NCBI GenBank assembly: GCA_012270665.1
Contig: JAAXHY010000602.1
Coordinates: 1-5,512 of the forward strand
Direction: 5' to 3'
Origin: Dehalococcoidia bacterium
GTDB taxonomy: Bacteria > Chloroflexota > Dehalococcoidia > SAR202 > UBA11138
Length of the DNA stretch: 5,512 nt
Shown: in pieces, positions 1-5,512 of the stretch
Position numbering within the stretch: the first letter of the stretch is position 1
Layout: the number at the start of each line of letters is the position of its first letter
Translations under genes and position numbers: made by a program
The notes under the pieces: model-generated
What the model was told of the DNA's origin: nothing
Database searches by the model: none
What the model saw: only the letters and a program-made list of their open reading frames with translations

Positions 1-357
1 CGGAGCGTAGAAGCAGTCCACTCTATCGCACAGGCAGCGGCCCTAGAAGGAGAGCGGGCAGACCTCGATGGGATGCGGGCAATTGGGATCCGAGAATGCA
101 GGGAAACGGACGATGCCGAATTAAGTCAAGTGGCCTCTGAGCTTAGAAGTCTGTTCAAAGTCGGTGACTACCACTTCAAAGTGACCGGAGTCGAGCGGAT
201 TGACGATGCATATGCCTGGGTAACCGGTGAGCTTGAAGTATTCGGACATAACGTCGCTCATGTTCCACTGTTCCTTGTTGCGTTCGAAGACGGTGAATGG
301 CGAGACGCCCAGTGCAGGGCAGCGAAAGATCCAAACCTAAAGCCCCCAGATAGATGA
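1..357 (+). CDS. 3' end of an unrecognised small protein, possibly NTF2-like fold
   Basis: I do not recognise this gene. The frame is open from base 1 to the TGA at 355-357. An ATG at 73 would give 94 residues, but its only purine-rich upstream sequence (AAGGAG at 47-52) lies 20 bases away, too far to set that start. The 24 upstream codons also read like protein, with a helix-like stretch (EAVHSIAQAAALEGERAD), so the gene probably begins left of the window. From the ATG, residues about 15-30 look helical. Residues 32-77 then alternate as beta strands (FKVTGVERI, AYAWVTGELEVFG, VPLFLVAFEDGEWRDAQC). This order, ending in an 'F-E-D-G-E-W-R' strand, recalls NTF2/SnoaL-like domains. That is inference from pattern only; I see no catalytic motif, signal peptide or membrane segment. 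The last ten residues are charged and proline-rich. It converges on the acylase gene. Confidence 0.6.
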   Translation, partial: RSVEAVHSIAQAAALEGERADLDGMRAIGIRECRETDDAELSQVASELRSLFKVGDYHFKVTGVERIDDAYAWVTGELEVFGHNVAHVPLFLVAFEDGEWRDAQCRAAKDPNLKPPDR

Positions 358-498
358 GGGGTGTGCATCAGTGGTCTTGGGAAGTGGCGAGCCATGTTGT
401 ACAAGGGCATAAGAACACTAAGAACTCTCAAGCCCCATCGAGTGAAGACACTTCTCATTCGTCCGCTGTTATAGGGTTAAGCGTATCGAGAAACCTCA

Positions 499-2298
499 TC
501 AAAGCGCCATTGCGTAGCCTATCGTGTTCTTGGCGGAGGCGGCGCCCGCCATGACCCCCTTGTCGGCGTGCCAGCGGATACCCATGACCTTGCCATTCGC
601 CCAGGAGTCGGTGCGTTCTATCTCGTGGCCGCGGCGTTCGAGCTCACCCAAGACATCGGACGGGATGCGGGACTCGGCCACCACGCGAGCGGGGAAGGCG
701 GCGCGGGGATAGAAGGATGATGGGAAGTGGGTTGTATGGACGGTCGGGGCGTCCAGCGCTTCCTGGAGGTTCATTCCGAAGTCCACGTAGTTCATGAAGA
801 ACTGGATCGTCCACTGCTCCTGGGAGTCGCCGCCGGGCGTGCCGAATGCCATGTATGGCTCACCGTTGCGTGTGACCATCGTGGGCGTGAGCGTGGCGCG
901 GGGGCGCTTACGGGGCTGGAGCGCGTTGGGACGATTGGAGTTCAGGTAGAACATCTGGCCGCGCGTGCCGAGCGGGAAGCCGAGTCCCTTTATCACGGGG
1001 GAGGTGCCGAGCCAGCCGCCGCTCGGGGTAGCGGCGACCATGTTGCCCTCGGCGTCCATGGCATCCAGATGCGTTGTGTCGCCTATGTGGGCGTGGCCTA
1101 TGCCGAGATCGCGGATTTCACGGGCCTCGACACCGAGCGCGGCGCGGTTGTCCTCGGCGACGGATATCGAGGTGTATTCGGGGACCCCGGAGCCGACGTC
1201 GCCCGGGAGCAGGTCTCGGGAGGCGTATTCGCCAATCTGGGCGGCCCTCGTCTCGGCGTACCTGTATGACAGCAGTTCGTCGAAGGGAACATCGTCGAAG
1301 TCGGGGTCGCCGTAATAGGCCTCGCGGTCGGCGAAGGCGAGCTTGGAGGACTCTATCCAGCCGTGCAAGTAGTCGACGGTGTTGTGTCCGAGCGACGCGG
1401 CGTTCATCGTGCCAAGGATAGCGAGATGCTGCAGGAAGGTGGGCCCCTGTGTCCAAGAAGAGCACTTGTGGACGTCCAGGCCCTTGTATTCGATGGAGAC
1501 AGGATCCTCGACGATGGCATGCCACTCCGCGAGGTCGTCCAATGTCATCAGGCCCTTGTGCGCGACTCCGCTGGCGTCCTCTACGGGGTTGTCGCTGATG
1601 AACTCGACTATCTTCTCGGCGACGCCGCCCTTGTAGTACTCGTCTCTCGCGGCTTCGATGCCGGCGATACGTCCCCTGCCCTTCGCCTGCTTTTCGGCGG
1701 AGCAGAGGGAGCGCAGCATCGCGCCGAAGTCGGGGTTGCGAACGAGTTCGCCGACCTGGGGGACCTGTCCATCGGAGTAGTATATCTCCCCTGTGGTGGG
1801 ATATAGCTCGGTGAACTTGGCATAGTCGGCCTTCAGGCGGTCGTGAAATCTATCATAGAGTGGGAAGCCGTTCTCGGCGAGGTCTATTGTGGGCTGCGCG
1901 ATTTCGGAGAAGCTCATCGTGCCGAAGCGTGCGAGGGCGGTGGTCCAAGTGCCTACGACGGCGGGAACACAGGCGGGGAGGTAGCCGTCACCGGGTATCA
2001 GGTCTATGCCGTTCTCGCGGCACCAGTGAATGGTGAAGGCGGCGGGAGACCAACCCATGCCGGAGATGGAGTAAGTCCTGCCCTCTCTGGCTGAGTATAT
2101 CAGCGTTGGAACTTCGCCCCCAATACCGCAGGACTGTGGTTCCAGCAGAGTCTCGCAGATGCCCATAGCGGACGCGGCGTCTATGGCGTTTCCGCCGCGC
2201 GCCAGTATCTGGAATCCGACCGAGGTGACGAGGTAGTGGCCCGAGGTGACAACGCCTCTCGCGCTCATGACGACCGGTCGTGTGGTGAAATTCGCCAT
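499..2298 (-). CDS. Gamma-glutamyltransferase-family Ntn hydrolase (acylase-like), cytoplasmic
   Basis: This 599-residue protein belongs to the gamma-glutamyltranspeptidase family, self-cleaving N-terminal-nucleophile hydrolases that cut or transfer acyl groups on amides. The family opening is clear (GVVTSGHYLVTSVGFQIL, then RGGNAIDAA at 34-42, then CGIGGE at 57-62). DREAYYGDPDFDDVP lies at 324-338. The processing site GDTTH is at 406-410, which makes Thr408 the likely nucleophile and leaves a small subunit of about 192 residues, as usual. The oxyanion-hole motif GTPGGD is at 486-491. There is no signal peptide, so it should be cytoplasmic, unlike periplasmic E. coli Ggt. By eye against E. 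coli Ggt, the clamp residues Arg114, Ser462, Ser463, Asn411 and Asp433 become Ser79, Ala468, Thr469, Gly427/428 and Tyr451; only Gln430 (Gln448) is kept. The segment between Gln448 and Ala468 is about 12 residues shorter, so the lid loop is missing. I therefore expect a non-glutathione substrate, as in YwrD-like or cephalosporin-acylase-like relatives. The ATG at 2296-2298 is supported by AAGGAG six bases upstream. The gene is divergent from the MFS carrier. Confidence 0.93.
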   Translation of the reverse strand: MANFTTRPVVMSARGVVTSGHYLVTSVGFQILARGGNAIDAASAMGICETLLEPQSCGIGGEVPTLIYSAREGRTYSISGMGWSPAAFTIHWCRENGIDLIPGDGYLPACVPAVVGTWTTALARFGTMSFSEIAQPTIDLAENGFPLYDRFHDRLKADYAKFTELYPTTGEIYYSDGQVPQVGELVRNPDFGAMLRSLCSAEKQAKGRGRIAGIEAARDEYYKGGVAEKIVEFISDNPVEDASGVAHKGLMTLDDLAEWHAIVEDPVSIEYKGLDVHKCSSWTQGPTFLQHLAILGTMNAASLGHNTVDYLHGWIESSKLAFADREAYYGDPDFDDVPFDELLSYRYAETRAAQIGEYASRDLLPGDVGSGVPEYTSISVAEDNRAALGVEAREIRDLGIGHAHIGDTTHLDAMDAEGNMVAATPSGGWLGTSPVIKGLGFPLGTRGQMFYLNSNRPNALQPRKRPRATLTPTMVTRNGEPYMAFGTPGGDSQEQWTIQFFMNYVDFGMNLQEALDAPTVHTTHFPSSFYPRAAFPARVVAESRIPSDVLGELERRGHEIERTDSWANGKVMGIRWHADKGVMAGAASAKNTIGYAMAL

Positions 2299-2304
2299 TT
2301 TATT

Positions 2305-2310
2305 CTCCTT
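2305..2310 (-). promoter_or_regulatory. Shine-Dalgarno site of the acylase gene
   Basis: On the minus strand the sequence reads AAGGAG, then six bases (AATAAA), then the ATG at 2298. This is near-ideal spacing and fixes the start of the acylase. It also shows that the organism uses Shine-Dalgarno signals, which makes their absence before other proposed starts in this window more telling. Confidence 0.85.
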
Positions 2311-2338
2311 GCGCAGTCATCAGTTCTTAGCTACGGGG

Positions 2339-2383
2339 TTGGAGCAAGTCCGAGATTGTACTGACGATCCCGCTCCGCTCCAA
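2339..2383 (-). promoter_or_regulatory. Imperfect hairpin/dyad in the acylase leader
   Basis: An outer perfect inverted repeat of seven bases (TTGGAGC at 2339-2345, GCTCCAA at 2377-2383) encloses an inner stem. Bases 2351-2359 pair with 2364-2372 around a four-base loop. In the minus-strand RNA the inner stem has one mismatch and one G-U wobble. The two stems are separated by an internal loop of five and four bases. The element lies between the candidate acylase promoter and its Shine-Dalgarno site. It could fold at the extreme 5' end of the acylase mRNA, or act in DNA as an operator between the divergent genes. I do not recognise it as a known riboswitch. A dyad of this quality could also arise by chance. 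Confidence 0.4.
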
Positions 2384-2390
2384 GCGCAAG

Positions 2391-2419
2391 TTTATACGAA
2401 ATGCGCTGGAAATTGTATA
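2391..2419 (-). promoter_or_regulatory. Candidate promoter for the acylase gene
   Basis: Reading the minus strand, a -35-like TATACA (2419-2414, four of six matches to TTGACA) is followed by a 17-base spacer and a -10-like TATAAA (2396-2391). Transcription would begin near 2384, giving a leader of about 85 bases that starts at the edge of the hairpin. These are the AT-rich patches in an otherwise GC-rich gap. The call rests on consensus matching alone. Confidence 0.4.
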
Positions 2420-2423
2420 TACT
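2418..2423 (+). promoter_or_regulatory. Possible -10 element for the MFS gene
   Basis: TATACT matches the -10 consensus at five of six positions and lies 21 bases before the GTG start, which would give a leader of roughly 15 bases. No convincing -35 is present at 16-18 bases upstream. The element overlaps the candidate -35 of the minus-strand promoter, so if both are real the two promoters would compete for the same DNA. Confidence 0.3.
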
Positions 2424-2444
2424 GGCGCAATCCCTAAAGAACCG

Positions 2445-3707
2445 GTGCCTATCAGCTTGAGCTTGACCAAAAGAGTGGCGATACCTTCGATTTATCGAGG
2501 GTGGTGGGTCGTATCCGTGCCATTTCTAGCGGCGGCGATAGGCACCGGGGCCGGACAGTACGGGTTCGGGATTTTCATCGAGCCGCTGGAAGAGACGTTC
2601 GGCTGGACGCGCTCCCAGATAAGCGCGTCGCTGTCGTTCACGGCAGTTGGCAGTCTGATCGCGCCGATTCTTGGACGGATCATGGACAAGCACGGCACGA
2701 AGCAGGTGGTAGCTATCTCGCTGGCTCTCACCGCCATGGGCTACCTACTCCGCCCGTTCATGACCGAACTTTGGCACTGGTACGCACTCAGCCTGCTCCA
2801 GTATGGGGGCTACACCGGGGCCTCGATGCTGCCAGCGGGCAAGTTGGTCGGGCTGTGGTTTCACAGAACGCGGGGCCGAGTGATGGGGATTACGGCCATG
2901 GGGAACAACTTTGGGGGGCTCGTAGTTCCGCCGATGCTGGGCGGGATCCTGACACTGGCATCGTGGCAGGGAGCGTACATCGCACTTGGAGTGATAAGCG
3001 TCCTATTGGTGTTTTACACTCTGGCGGCTGTGCGAGACTTTCCGTCGGCCTCGGAGTTAGGCGACCAGCTCGATGATTTGCCGGACGGCAGAGACGAGTC
3101 TCCTATTCTGAGCGGGGTGACCGTGCAAGACGCGCTGAGGAGCAGGGCGTTCTACGCCATCATGCTGTCCATCGTCATGGGCACTTTCACTTACTCCGCT
3201 ATACTGCCGCAGATTATCACGCATCTTACTGACCAGGGTGTGTCGCTCACAATCGCGGCGACCGCGCTCAGCGTATTCGCGATCTTCGGCATGATAGGCA
3301 AGTTCGTGATGGGCTTCATAGCCGAAAGGATTTCGGCGCGATACACGCTGATGATCAATCTGCTCGGTCAGGCGGCGTTTGTGACCATGATGATCTGGGC
3401 GGGGTCGCCGCTGATAATGTGGATTTCGGTGCCGCTGTTCGGCTACTTCAACGGCGCGTTCGGAGCACTATTCCAGCTCGTGGTGCAGGACGCCTTCGGA
3501 ATACGGAACTATGGCAGCATCATGGGCATAATCAACATGTCATCCATGATCTCGTTCGGGGTAGGGCCGCTTCTAGCAGGGTTGTCCTACGACATGACCG
3601 GAAGCTACGAGTTCGCGTTCCTTAGCGTGGCGTTCATGTTCGCTGTGGGAGCGCTTTCCCTGACACAGGCCAGAACTCCAGCGCCGCAAATGGCGATTGC
3701 GCGGTAG
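2445..3707 (+). CDS. MFS carrier, oxalate/formate (OFA) or monocarboxylate-type
   Basis: This 420-residue inner-membrane protein has the usual length and 12-helix pattern of the major facilitator superfamily. Hydrophobic segments lie at about 19-41, 58-78, 88-105, 110-135, 147-168, 175-196, 236-259, 268-290, 300-319, 323-347, 356-380 and 387-407. The signature loop after helix 2 is GRIMDKHGTK (77-86), with a degenerate copy GFIAERISARY (290-300) after helix 8. A charged central loop (about 197-235) separates the halves. The RGWWVV opening followed by an FGIFIEPLEETFGWTRSQIS-type segment resembles OFA and monocarboxylate porters. I infer a small carboxylate substrate, but specificity cannot be read from sequence. 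The start is GTG with only a weak purine run (AAAGA) upstream; TTG at 2457 or 2463 or GTG at 2475 are possible alternatives and would only shorten the N-terminal tail before helix 1. It is divergent from the acylase gene, and its stop lies 24 bases from that of the converging neighbour. Confidence 0.9.
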   Translation: MPISLSLTKRVAIPSIYRGWWVVSVPFLAAAIGTGAGQYGFGIFIEPLEETFGWTRSQISASLSFTAVGSLIAPILGRIMDKHGTKQVVAISLALTAMGYLLRPFMTELWHWYALSLLQYGGYTGASMLPAGKLVGLWFHRTRGRVMGITAMGNNFGGLVVPPMLGGILTLASWQGAYIALGVISVLLVFYTLAAVRDFPSASELGDQLDDLPDGRDESPILSGVTVQDALRSRAFYAIMLSIVMGTFTYSAILPQIITHLTDQGVSLTIAATALSVFAIFGMIGKFVMGFIAERISARYTLMINLLGQAAFVTMMIWAGSPLIMWISVPLFGYFNGAFGALFQLVVQDAFGIRNYGSIMGIINMSSMISFGVGPLLAGLSYDMTGSYEFAFLSVAFMFAVGALSLTQARTPAPQMAIAR

Positions 3708-3731
3708 GGCGTCCCCGACGGATCCGGGTAG

Positions 3732-5512
3732 CTAATCTCCCAGCCTGTTGTCTGTTGGGCTCCAGGTATCGTCATTCTCCTGCCAAGGAGCGCGACCGAG
3801 CGCGATGTTGGCCTGACGCTTGGCTTCGCGCGCCTCTGCGCCCGCAACTTCGGCCTGTCTGGTCAGCACGTCGGGTCTCAGATCGGATGATTGTTTGGTA
3901 ATCGCCGCGCCGTATAGGAAGATCATCCCGGCCACATGAGACCAGATGAGAACGAGCACGACAGATGATATAGGGCCGTACAGCAGGTCCCGCTGGCTGA
4001 ACAAGTTTACGAAGAAGAAGATGTATTTGGCGATTTCGAAGAGCACGACCGTCACAAGTCCCCCGAAAGTGGCGTCGCTCCACTCAACCGGCTGGTTTGG
4101 GAAATACTTGAAAACGATGACAAACACGAGCCCCGCAATGAGTAGGGGCACTACCGCCGAGACGATAGTGGCGATCGGGAGCAGAACCGCGGTTATAGGA
4201 GAACCGATGACCGGGATACGGTCGGACAGACGCAGGACTGCTTGGAACACCGCCGTAAATCCTATGGATCCCAAGAAGAGAACGATTGCCAGCGAGGATA
4301 TTACCGCGGTGGAAATAGTGGTTCCGTAGAGTTTCTTGGGAGGGCATGCAAAGAGCCGGTTGACGCCCCTGTTCGCGGCCACGAAGAGTCCTAAAGCTCC
4401 GATAGCTATTGCGCCGATAGACAGAATGCTCGTGAGCAGCTGCGCGGTGTAGAGATGGTCTATCGCGTGGGAAAGAAATTGCTCCACGCTCGGGAAGTAG
4501 AATATGAACACTTGGGTCGCGATTTCGCGCACCGTGTCGGGATCGAGAAATACAGAGAAGCCCAACACGAATAGGGCGGTAAGCGGGAAAAAGGCCAATA
4601 GTGTGTAGTAGGCCAGGGCGGCTCCCGAGTCTATGCCTCCGACCCTCATCAATAGCTTTGCGGCCCGCCACAGCGCCACACCACGCCAAAACTGGGGCCT
4701 AGCCCTCAATTCCTCAGTAAGGTCTGAAATAGCCTTGGCCACGGATCTTCTGATGGGTGGGGCAAGAAGGTTGAGGGGAGCGTCAACCAGGGCCAGCAGC
4801 GCTATTCTTACGGACTCTCCCGTTGGACGATCTATTTCATATGCCGCCTCCACACATCCCCTTGCAGCTCCCATAACGGCATCGCTGGTTCCTACACCAT
4901 ACAGTCGCGTCGCTCGAATAGCCTCACTGACGACGATTCTAGCCACTTCAGCCACATCTTGGTTCGATTCGGTCCCACTTGTGATAAGGGAGCGGGCGGT
5001 CTCCTGAGTAGCCTCAAATAAGTTACCCGACGTGGTAAGCACACCAGTGATAACGCCGTGAATCGCCGGGGAAACGATTTCCGTGAAATCGACTCCGAGA
5101 TCCTGAACGGCCCCGGCTACACCTTCAGAGGCCTGAGCGCCCACTCTTCCGCCGTTTACTCCGGCTTTCGAAGCTCCAACAATCGCTCCCTCGACGGCTT
5201 GCTTGATGGATTCTGGCGCGCTGCCACCCAGTTCGGTGGAACTTATGACAGCCGCCGACGCAACTTCCCTGACAACCGGCCTCGACACCTTCGCGACCCG
5301 GCTGGTTCCTTCGATTACGCCAATGACGGCGTCTCGAACGAATACCGAAGCCTCTCCGCTGATCTCGTCGGCGGCCCTTATCACTCCAGAAACAGTGTCG
5401 GCGGCGACACGACTGGCGTCTCTGCCTATGCGCTTGGTGCGGCTCAATGTGGAGGAAAAACGTCTGGGCGAATCACCATTCGGCTGGGCCGAATTGGGTA
5501 CTCCATTTACTC
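3732..5512 (-). CDS. BrkB/YihY-family membrane protein with a 22-residue-repeat N-terminal extension, probably 5'-partial
   Basis: Residues are counted from the TTG at 5447, which would give 571. Residues about 265-520 form the BrkB/YihY domain (once misnamed RNase BN), an inner-membrane family of uncertain function. Six hydrophobic segments lie at about 272-301, 333-358, 374-403, 413-447, 456-484 and 490-516. Family marks are ALAYYTLLAFFPLTALFVL (277-295) and LLYGPISSVVLVLIW (488-502). The usual final GAE-type motif reads GAA (513-515), so the acidic residue is missing. A charged tail of about 55 residues follows, with a possible amphipathic helix at 528-550. Residues 13-232 are ten exact 22-residue repeats, which make the protein much longer than typical members. 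The TTG has no Shine-Dalgarno before it, there is no internal in-frame Met until residue 192, and the frame stays open to the right edge through a Pro/Ser/Asn-rich stretch. The true start therefore probably lies outside the window. Confidence 0.88.
   Translation of the reverse strand, partial: VNGVPNSAQPNGDSPRRFSSTLSRTKRIGRDASRVAADTVSGVIRAADEISGEASVFVRDAVIGVIEGTSRVAKVSRPVVREVASAAVISSTELGGSAPESIKQAVEGAIVGASKAGVNGGRVGAQASEGVAGAVQDLGVDFTEIVSPAIHGVITGVLTTSGNLFEATQETARSLITSGTESNQDVAEVARIVVSEAIRATRLYGVGTSDAVMGAARGCVEAAYEIDRPTGESVRIALLALVDAPLNLLAPPIRRSVAKAISDLTEELRARPQFWRGVALWRAAKLLMRVGGIDSGAALAYYTLLAFFPLTALFVLGFSVFLDPDTVREIATQVFIFYFPSVEQFLSHAIDHLYTAQLLTSILSIGAIAIGALGLFVAANRGVNRLFACPPKKLYGTTISTAVISSLAIVLFLGSIGFTAVFQAVLRLSDRIPVIGSPITAVLLPIATIVSAVVPLLIAGLVFVIVFKYFPNQPVEWSDATFGGLVTVVLFEIAKYIFFFVNLFSQRDLLYGPISSVVLVLIWSHVAGMIFLYGAAITKQSSDLRPDVLTRQAEVAGAEAREAKRQANIALGRAPWQENDDTWSPTDNRLGD
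4752..5411 (-). repeat. Ten tandem 22-residue repeats (66 bases each) within the BrkB/YihY gene
   Basis: Without gaps, residues 13-232 split into ten units of 22 that begin at residues 13, 35, 57, 79, 101, 123, 145, 167, 189 and 211. Position 13 of the unit is Gly, Ala or Ser in all ten, and position 9 is Gly, Ala or Ser in nine (Glu in unit 8), giving a small-xxx-small pattern. Positions 10 and 11 are almost always Val, Ile, Leu or Ala. Positions 3, 6 and 7 are mostly hydrophobic or small. Gly, Ser, Asn or Pro cluster at 18-22. Example cores are QAVEGAIVGAS (83-93) and DAVIGVIEGTS (39-49). A degenerate eleventh unit may follow from residue 234, shifted by one. The conservation is at protein level. 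I infer short helices separated by breaks; whether they bind membrane, each other or a partner is unknown. Confidence 0.8.

Noticed and set aside
73..75. ATG at 73 as the true start of the first gene
   Set aside because: There is no properly spaced Shine-Dalgarno and the upstream frame is open and protein-like to the edge, so the gene is treated as 5'-partial.
397..404. Palindrome TTGTACAA in the 358-498 gap
   Set aside because: It is eight bases with no symmetric flanks or second copy, and too short to call an operator.
441..452. Short hairpin AGTG-AAGA-CACT in the gap after the first gene, considered as a terminator
   Set aside because: The stem is only four to five base pairs and no T-run follows on either strand. 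No convincing terminator was found in 358-498.
354..554. A 66-codon plus-strand frame whose ATG overlaps the TGA of the first gene (ATGA), as in translational coupling
   Set aside because: The product is low-complexity and Ser/Arg-rich, has no recognisable motif, and its last part runs antisense through the end of the acylase gene. The ATGA overlap is probably chance.
727..1269. A 180-codon plus-strand open frame, with several other long frames, opposite the acylase gene
   Set aside because: The encoded proteins show no domain pattern and are rich in Arg, Gly and Ala, as expected from antisense reading of GC-rich codons. The minus-strand frame has clear family motifs along its whole length.
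3714..3728. CCCG...CGGG stem and the palindrome CGGATCCG between the two converging stops, considered as a bidirectional terminator
   Set aside because: The stem is four pairs and lacks a T-run on either side, so it is not a supported intrinsic terminator, although the tight 24-base convergence makes some termination signal likely.
4084..4689. A 201-codon minus-strand frame inside the BrkB/YihY gene
   Set aside because: It is an alternative frame of the membrane domain. The product is rich in Arg, His and Pro, while the overlapping frame encodes well-formed membrane helices and family motifs.

Overview
The window holds four protein-coding genes on alternating strands (+ - + -). They form a convergent pair, a divergent pair and another convergent pair. 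I see no rRNA, tRNA, CRISPR array, transposase or attachment site. The DNA is moderately GC-rich, ATA is used fairly freely for isoleucine, and non-ATG starts (GTG, possibly TTG) occur. The gene types (a lid-less, signal-less gamma-glutamyltransferase-like acylase, an oxalate/formate- or monocarboxylate-type MFS carrier, and a long BrkB/YihY protein) would fit an environmental bacterium such as an uncultured Chloroflexota (SAR202/Dehalococcoidia-like). This is a guess from style; nothing here proves the taxon.

Layout. 1-357 (+): the 3' end of a small unrecognised protein whose frame is open to the left edge, possibly NTF2-like in fold. 358-498: a short non-coding gap between two converging genes, without a convincing terminator. 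499-2298 (-): a gamma-glutamyltranspeptidase-family Ntn hydrolase with the catalytic Thr in place but most of the classical gamma-glutamyl-binding residues replaced. 2299-2444: a 146-base divergent control region with a good Shine-Dalgarno for the acylase, a candidate minus-strand promoter, a 45-base imperfect hairpin/dyad and a weaker plus-strand -10. 2445-3707 (+): a 12-TM MFS carrier. 3708-3731: only 24 bases between two converging stop codons. 3732 to the right edge (-): a BrkB/YihY-family inner-membrane protein with a large N-terminal extension.

How the genes may work together. The acylase and the MFS carrier share one divergent control region, so the simplest inference is uptake of a carboxylate-bearing compound by the carrier and cytoplasmic amide hydrolysis or acyl transfer by the acylase. 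The substrate is unknown, and the altered donor pocket argues against plain glutathione. The BrkB/YihY gene and the left-edge gene show no obvious link to this pair.

The most striking structure is in the N-terminal extension of the BrkB/YihY protein. About 220 residues divide without gaps into ten repeats of exactly 22 residues. Each has a small residue at repeat position 13, and nine of ten also have one at position 9. Hydrophobic residues recur in register, usually followed by a Gly/Ser/Pro-rich break. This looks like a tandem helical array fused to a membrane domain.
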